Source of the DNA: Dioscorea cayenensis subsp. rotundata
Taxonomy: Eukaryota; Streptophyta; Magnoliopsida; Dioscoreales; Dioscoreaceae
Assembly: GCF_009730915.1 (NCBI RefSeq)
Contig: NC_052475.1
Span: 30,751,016 to 30,815,015, forward strand
Direction of reading: 5' to 3'
DNA: 64,000 bases
Made by a program: the position numbers and the translations under genes. Below the pieces are notes generated by a model. That model did no database searches. It saw only the letters and a list, made by a program, of their open reading frames with translations, and was not told where the DNA came from. Shown piece after piece: positions 59,649 to 64,000 of the stretch. Each line of letters begins with the position of its first letter. The first letter of the stretch is position 1.

Positions 59649-60576
59649 TTAATTATTTCGGAGTATATCATTCATGACCTCCCCAGCAATTTCATCTAGC
59701 AACCATGTTTCAGGTGACTGTAGTGGCAGTTGAGGTAGAGAGTCTGCAGACTTCTTCTCATATTGATTGATAGGCACAGACTTTGATGAGTCATTCTTCA
59801 TCCAGCCTTGAAGCAACCGAGATATGTTCTCAGTGCTTAATGCATAGGAATAGGATGGTGAGAATGGTGGTTTGGTGCAAGAGCATTGGACTGAGCTGGA
59901 TGGCTTCAAGCCAAGTGATAAAGCTTCGGAAAAAGCTCTTTTAGCCAGGTGGACATCTTTCTGCAGCGTCTTCTCCCACTGTCCTTTAGCAACGATGGCC
60001 TGATGGTCACCATAGTTGTGCAAGTTGCTCAACTTCTTCTTCAGATGAGTGTTCCAGTGGTTCTTGATGTCATTGTCTGTTCTCTGAGGGAGATGAGAAG
60101 CTATTGTTGCCCATCTACATTCATTCACTTTTATATATAATTAAATACTAGATATATCTACATATAAACCATGCCAATACTTAAAAAAAAAGTATTGTGA
60201 ACAAGAAGTAGAGATCACCTGTTACCAAGAAGAGCTTGGAGATGGATGATGAGCTTCTCTTCCTGATCAGTGAAGTTGCCTCTCTTGATTCCTGGCCTCA
60301 GATAATTAGTCCATCTCAGCCTACAGCTCTTGCTACATCTCAAAAGTCCTGATCAAATTAAATACAAAGATATACATACATCATGCATGCAAGAGTGTCT
60401 ATATATATATATATATGTACATACAAAGATATGCATGGATACGAACCAGTGTTTGGAGGAACAGCCCTCCAGTTGCAAGGTCCATGTTCTTGGATATAAG
60501 AAGCAAGAACTATGTCCTCTTCTGGAGTCCAAGGACCTTTCTTCACAATTTTGTCACACCGTGGTGGCCAGTCCAT
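59649..60576 (-). CDS. R2R3-MYB transcription factor, subgroup 1 (MYB60/MYB30/MYB96-type)
   Basis: Three exons (60576-60447, 60348-60219, 60114-59649) with the standard R2R3-MYB intron positions encode 241 residues. R2 (about 13-62) has tryptophans at 16, 36 and 56; R3 (about 65-115) has Phe69 in place of the first Trp, then W88 and W107. Downstream lies the subgroup motif [25 protein letters not shown] and a [12 protein letters not shown] segment, both features of subgroup 1, whose members control guard-cell opening, cuticular wax and stress responses. I judge MYB60-like most likely but do not fix it. The N terminus [16 protein letters not shown] deviates from the usual MGRPPCCDKxGVKKGPW: it lacks one residue and has substitutions. 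Confidence 0.95.
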
Positions 60577-60653
60577 TTTAACCAGATTAATTTTCTCTAT
60601 TTAGAATTGAGACGAAAGGAGATGAGAGTCAGGCAAGAGAGAGTGTGGTTCGG

Positions 60654-60660
60654 TTATATA
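60654..60660 (-). promoter_or_regulatory. TATA box of the MYB gene
   Basis: TATATAA on the minus strand, about 78 bp upstream of the ATG. Confidence 0.6.
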
Positions 60661-60790
60661 TGAGATGCAGGTGCAGATGGTGTGGTGTTTCATCGTGCCA
60701 CGTGAGCTTGTTATAGACAAGAACTATGAGACCATTTAAGCTCTCATCTAACTAACTAATTGTTGTATTTGTTGTATTGTGTGAGTGAGT

Positions 60791-60793
<3 letters not shown>

Positions 60794-60825
<32 letters not shown>
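60794..60825. repeat. (GA)n tract upstream of the MYB gene
   Basis: About 16 GA units, roughly 220-250 bp upstream of the MYB start codon, within its likely promoter. Confidence 0.8.
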
Positions 60826-60827
<2 letters not shown>

Positions 60828-60829
60828 CC

Positions 60830-61281
60830 GTGGGCCGGGCCTGGCGGCTATGAAGTGAAAGATGACAGCCGAAATAATAATAATAATAATAATATAACTA
60901 TATATTAAAGTTATCCCCCACTAGTAACAGTGCTTTCCAGCCATCAATGTAGGACATTTGACAATTTTTCATTTGGTTAGACTTTTCATTGTAACACTAA
61001 GCTTGATTAGGCGATTTTATTAATTTAATCTTAATTAAATAATAACAAAAAATTTATTTTTATTATGCAGAAGACCGGTACTAATTATAAATCAAAAAGT
61101 CGTTGATTATATTATTATCTTTTGTAATTTAACATCAGTTATTAAAATTAGTTTATGTTTTACTATCTGTTTTGCGATTCTAATACAACTGTTGTTCATA
61201 CCCTTTTTAAAAAAACTTTTTTATTTTTATTTTTCATAATTAAAACCTTAATTTTATATATAAAACCTAACCAATGTTAAC
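60830..61281. other. MYB upstream region, AT-rich
   Basis: A short AAT trinucleotide tract near 60872-60893; otherwise nothing recognised. Confidence 0.4.
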
Positions 61282-61392
61282 TATTTGAGTTGATCGTGTA
61301 TTTGTGAGTTTTCCTTTGTCATATTTTGTTTTTACTTCTTATTTTAATAAATTAGTAATTTATCTTTAAAAAAAAATTATTTGAGTTGATCG
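61282..61392 (+). mobile_element. Micro-retroinsertion with target duplication (LINE-tail family)
   Basis: An 81-bp insert (61297-61377) ending TAATAAATTAGTAATTTATC plus an A-run is flanked by an exact 15-bp duplication TATTTGAGTTGATCG (61282-61296 and 61378-61392). The tail resembles the TTAATAAA...TTTATCCAC-type tails elsewhere in the window. Confidence 0.75.
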
Positions 61393-63034
61393 CCAACCAC
61401 TGACGTGGGCCACATGGTAATGGGGTTTAAGACAAAATTGTTATTTCCAAAGAAAAAATTTCATGATGTCCTATGCTGGTAGAATATAATTTTTATATTC
61501 TACGTATATATACAACTACGCTATACACTTTAAAGTTTAATTGATTATATTTCAAAAAAAAATTAAAGTAGTTTTTATCCAAGCATACAAAATAACAGCT
61601 GCATTTTTTAAGAATGAAATCATAATAAAATTAGAAAATTCAATTACGCTCGTTTCAACACCATTAATTAATACAATAAAATTAACGTTCATAAATATAT
61701 TGATGAACTATATATAGTATCCAGGCTTTTTTTCTTGTGATATTACAAAATCAATCATAACTTAATACAGTTTACAGATCTCGGAGCAAATTATATACAA
61801 TAAGATTATCTTATTTTTGAATTAAAAAAAAGTTAAAAAATGTATTGATAATTATGAAAATTTTTCCCGATTAATTTAATAAACATAGCACAACATACCC
61901 ACTCCAAGTGGGATCTTTGTCCAATCATTCCCTAAGATATAATAAAGAAGAGAGAAAAAAAAAACAATATTTGGAACATTGGAGTATCAATTTGGTGATT
62001 TTAATTAAGAATCAAAATTAACAAGCATAATACTCATTTCTATTCAAAATATTTGATATTTCAGGGTTTTTTCCCCAAATTAATTGTCATTTTAAAAATT
62101 TTATAAACATTAATTATAATTTCCAATTTCACTAATTTTATTTAATGAAGTTTATATAAAGAGTGGAGTAAATAATTTCAATAAAAAATAAATAAATTTG
62201 TTCTATCATATTATTTCTTTTTAAAATTTAAAAATTTTAGTAGCACCTATAATCTTTGTGCTAAGTTTAAGTATGATAAATAATTTAAACTAAAGATAGC
62301 AGCATGACAGGATGAATTGAGTGCATTAATATGGGGTTGGACTCGTAGGGCCAACTAATTTAATTATAAAAAGTATGCTTTAAATAGAGTGCATACATAT
62401 CCGAAAATCGGCCTCATGTGTACTCATCTTTCGTGGAAAATCATGTGTCCTAACTCATCTTTTTTAAAGAACCCCACAATCACAATAATTCATGAATGTA
62501 TGATCAAACTCACAATCACAATAATGGTTTGATGTATCTTATTGGATTCTTCATCTAACTACTCTTCAATTTTACACTTAATTCGATTTTTTTTTTAAAA
62601 AGATAGGTAAATCCTAATTTATTAAAAATAATATATTTGTTTGCTATACTTTATTTCACAATGAATTTTTAAACAATAGATAAATCATCAAATATGCATA
62701 AGAAAGAAAACAATTACAAATACAAATATATGGACAATAAAATAAAAAGAGATACATAAAATGTCGGAGTATAATGACAAAAATATATATATATAAAAAG
62801 TTTGAGTCGGACAAAACCATTAGAGAAGCTAGGTGAGTCTATAATGGTAAGAAAAAAAAAATGAGAAGGTAGGATAAGGCTTCCAGAAATAATCGGTTAA
62901 AAAGATCATCAATTCAGGACCTCTACTTTTGTAATCAAGAAAGTAAAGAATTTTCAATTAGGTCCTCTGTCAGAGAGAAGCCAAACATCAACATTTGGAA
63001 ATTAGGGCAAAAAAGACAAAATATATATATAAAG
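61393..63034. other. AT-rich intergenic DNA
   Basis: No gene or bounded element recognised. Short direct repeats CACAATCACAATAAT occur near 62476-62524. Confidence 0.4.
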
Positions 63035-63379
63035 ATCAATTTTAATAAAAATTGAAAGTGGTGGAAAGAGACACTGATTAAATTTTTATTAAATTTTTAT
63101 TAAATATGCAGTTATTTCTCTCTGTTGCTATATGTTCTACAAAATGATTTTAATGAGGAGTTCCCACATATCCCGGCTTCAAGTCTTAAGCTGAGCCAAT
63201 ATATATATATATAATCAATTCTAATTAAAATTAAAAGTGGTGGAAAGAGACACTGATTAAATATTTATTAAATTTTCATTAAATATGCAGTTGTTTTTCT
63301 CTGTTGCTAGATGTTCTACAAAAATGATTTTAATGAGGAGTTCCCACATATCCCGGCTTCAAGTCTTAAGCTAAGCCAC
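63035..63379. repeat. Tandem duplication of a ~168-bp segment (period 179 bp)
   Basis: Copy 1 (about 63035-63200) and copy 2 (about 63212-63379) share long stretches such as GTGGTGGAAAGAGACACTGA and GAGGAGTTCCCACATATCCC, with a few substitutions. They are separated by a short (TA)n spacer. Confidence 0.85.
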
Positions 63380-64000
63380 AAAAAAAATTAAGTCTCAACC
63401 ATTGCAGTTAAATGTTTAATGAGGCCGAAAATATTACAAAAGTTCTAGTAAGAATAGATCTCCACCACAGCGTAACAAAAAGTTCTGTGTTGCTGTAGGC
63501 AAGTCATTACAATCCTGCCTTGCTAAATTCTTTTTAGTCAATTGTGTGTAGCGGGTATAATCTTTTAAACTGCTTAATTAATTGGACACTGATGTGCTCT
63601 TCCCATTTTAGAAAACTAGTTGATGAACGTATGGGTGTTTGAGGGATGGCCGCCTTCTCAGTTCTCAGGCATGTTTTATGTCAATAATGGTTAATTAGTT
63701 AGTGGTTAAGTAGGTGGTGGCTCTAAGCATTAATTGCACACAGTGGTGAATATTCCATTGCAGAAAACAAACTTCTCAAATAGATAACAGAAAACGTCAT
63801 ATCAGGTAACTTCAATTACTTGCACAGGAAAATATCTGTTTAAGGACTTACTTCCCTGTATATGTCTTTTTTTTTTTCATTAAAATTTATGTTCTAGTTG
63901 ATTTAGATTGATTTAGATTTAAAACAACTCTATGACAATTCTTTAATGGAAATATCACCATGATGCTCAACATTCAAATGCTGAGATTAATCTGTTATGG
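63380..64000. other. Window end, no gene recognised
   Basis: AT-rich sequence without a supportable coding frame or bounded repeat. Confidence 0.4.

Overview
The window is nuclear DNA of a flowering plant. It is AT-rich, with introns, TATA promoters 60-210 bp upstream of start codons, plant-only gene families (CLE peptide, snakin/GASA, mini zinc finger, R2R3-MYB, DUF248 methyltransferase) and many DNA transposons. The strong 5'-GC gradient of the SUV3-type helicase gene hints at a monocot, but I cannot name the species. A 1000-base run of N (55738-56737) is an assembly gap.

Genes. Two sphinganine C4-hydroxylase genes with the same exon plan lie tail to tail (1642-2531 plus; 16228-17296 minus), separated by about 13.7 kb of transposons. 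A minus-strand block follows: a mitochondrial SUV3-like RNA helicase (19107-22511, with a short last exon recovered here) and a six-exon Golgi-type DUF248 methyltransferase (23143-26306). A CLE45-like peptide gene (30578-30859, plus) stands tail to tail with a GT47 exostosin-family glycosyltransferase (31352-32918, minus). Then come a four-exon snakin/GASA gene (33958-34592, minus), an intronless mini zinc finger gene (39763-40065, minus) and a three-exon subgroup-1 R2R3-MYB gene (59649-60576, minus). There is no operon-like logic; they are independent nuclear genes. Broad themes are sphingolipid hydroxylation, cell-wall/Golgi enzymes, mitochondrial RNA turnover and developmental signalling.

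Mobile DNA. Several elements are bounded by terminal repeats plus target-site duplications (TSDs): a 4.0-kb CACTA element (4516-8531, TSD ATA), an 8.2-kb CACTA element (49756-57938, TSD AAC), two PIF/Harbinger-like elements (13146-14049 and 14288-15034, TSD TTA), an hAT-like element (58272-59202), a 219-bp MITE inserted inside a tiny hairpin element (27680-27980), a solo LTR (46270-47982, TSD TCTAT) lodged in reverse orientation inside a related LTR, and a second LTR (41009-42431). Short retroinsertions sharing one 3' tail recur, several with clear TSDs. A tRNA-derived SINE and two (TA)n-flanked hairpin elements are also present.

Most notable: the 8.2-kb CACTA element carries a spliced exon chain on its minus strand. 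It starts with recognisable pescadillo (PES1) exons, continues through exons I do not recognise and ends in an exon that may derive from transposase. The intron phases stay compatible throughout, but two in-frame stop codons interrupt the pescadillo part.
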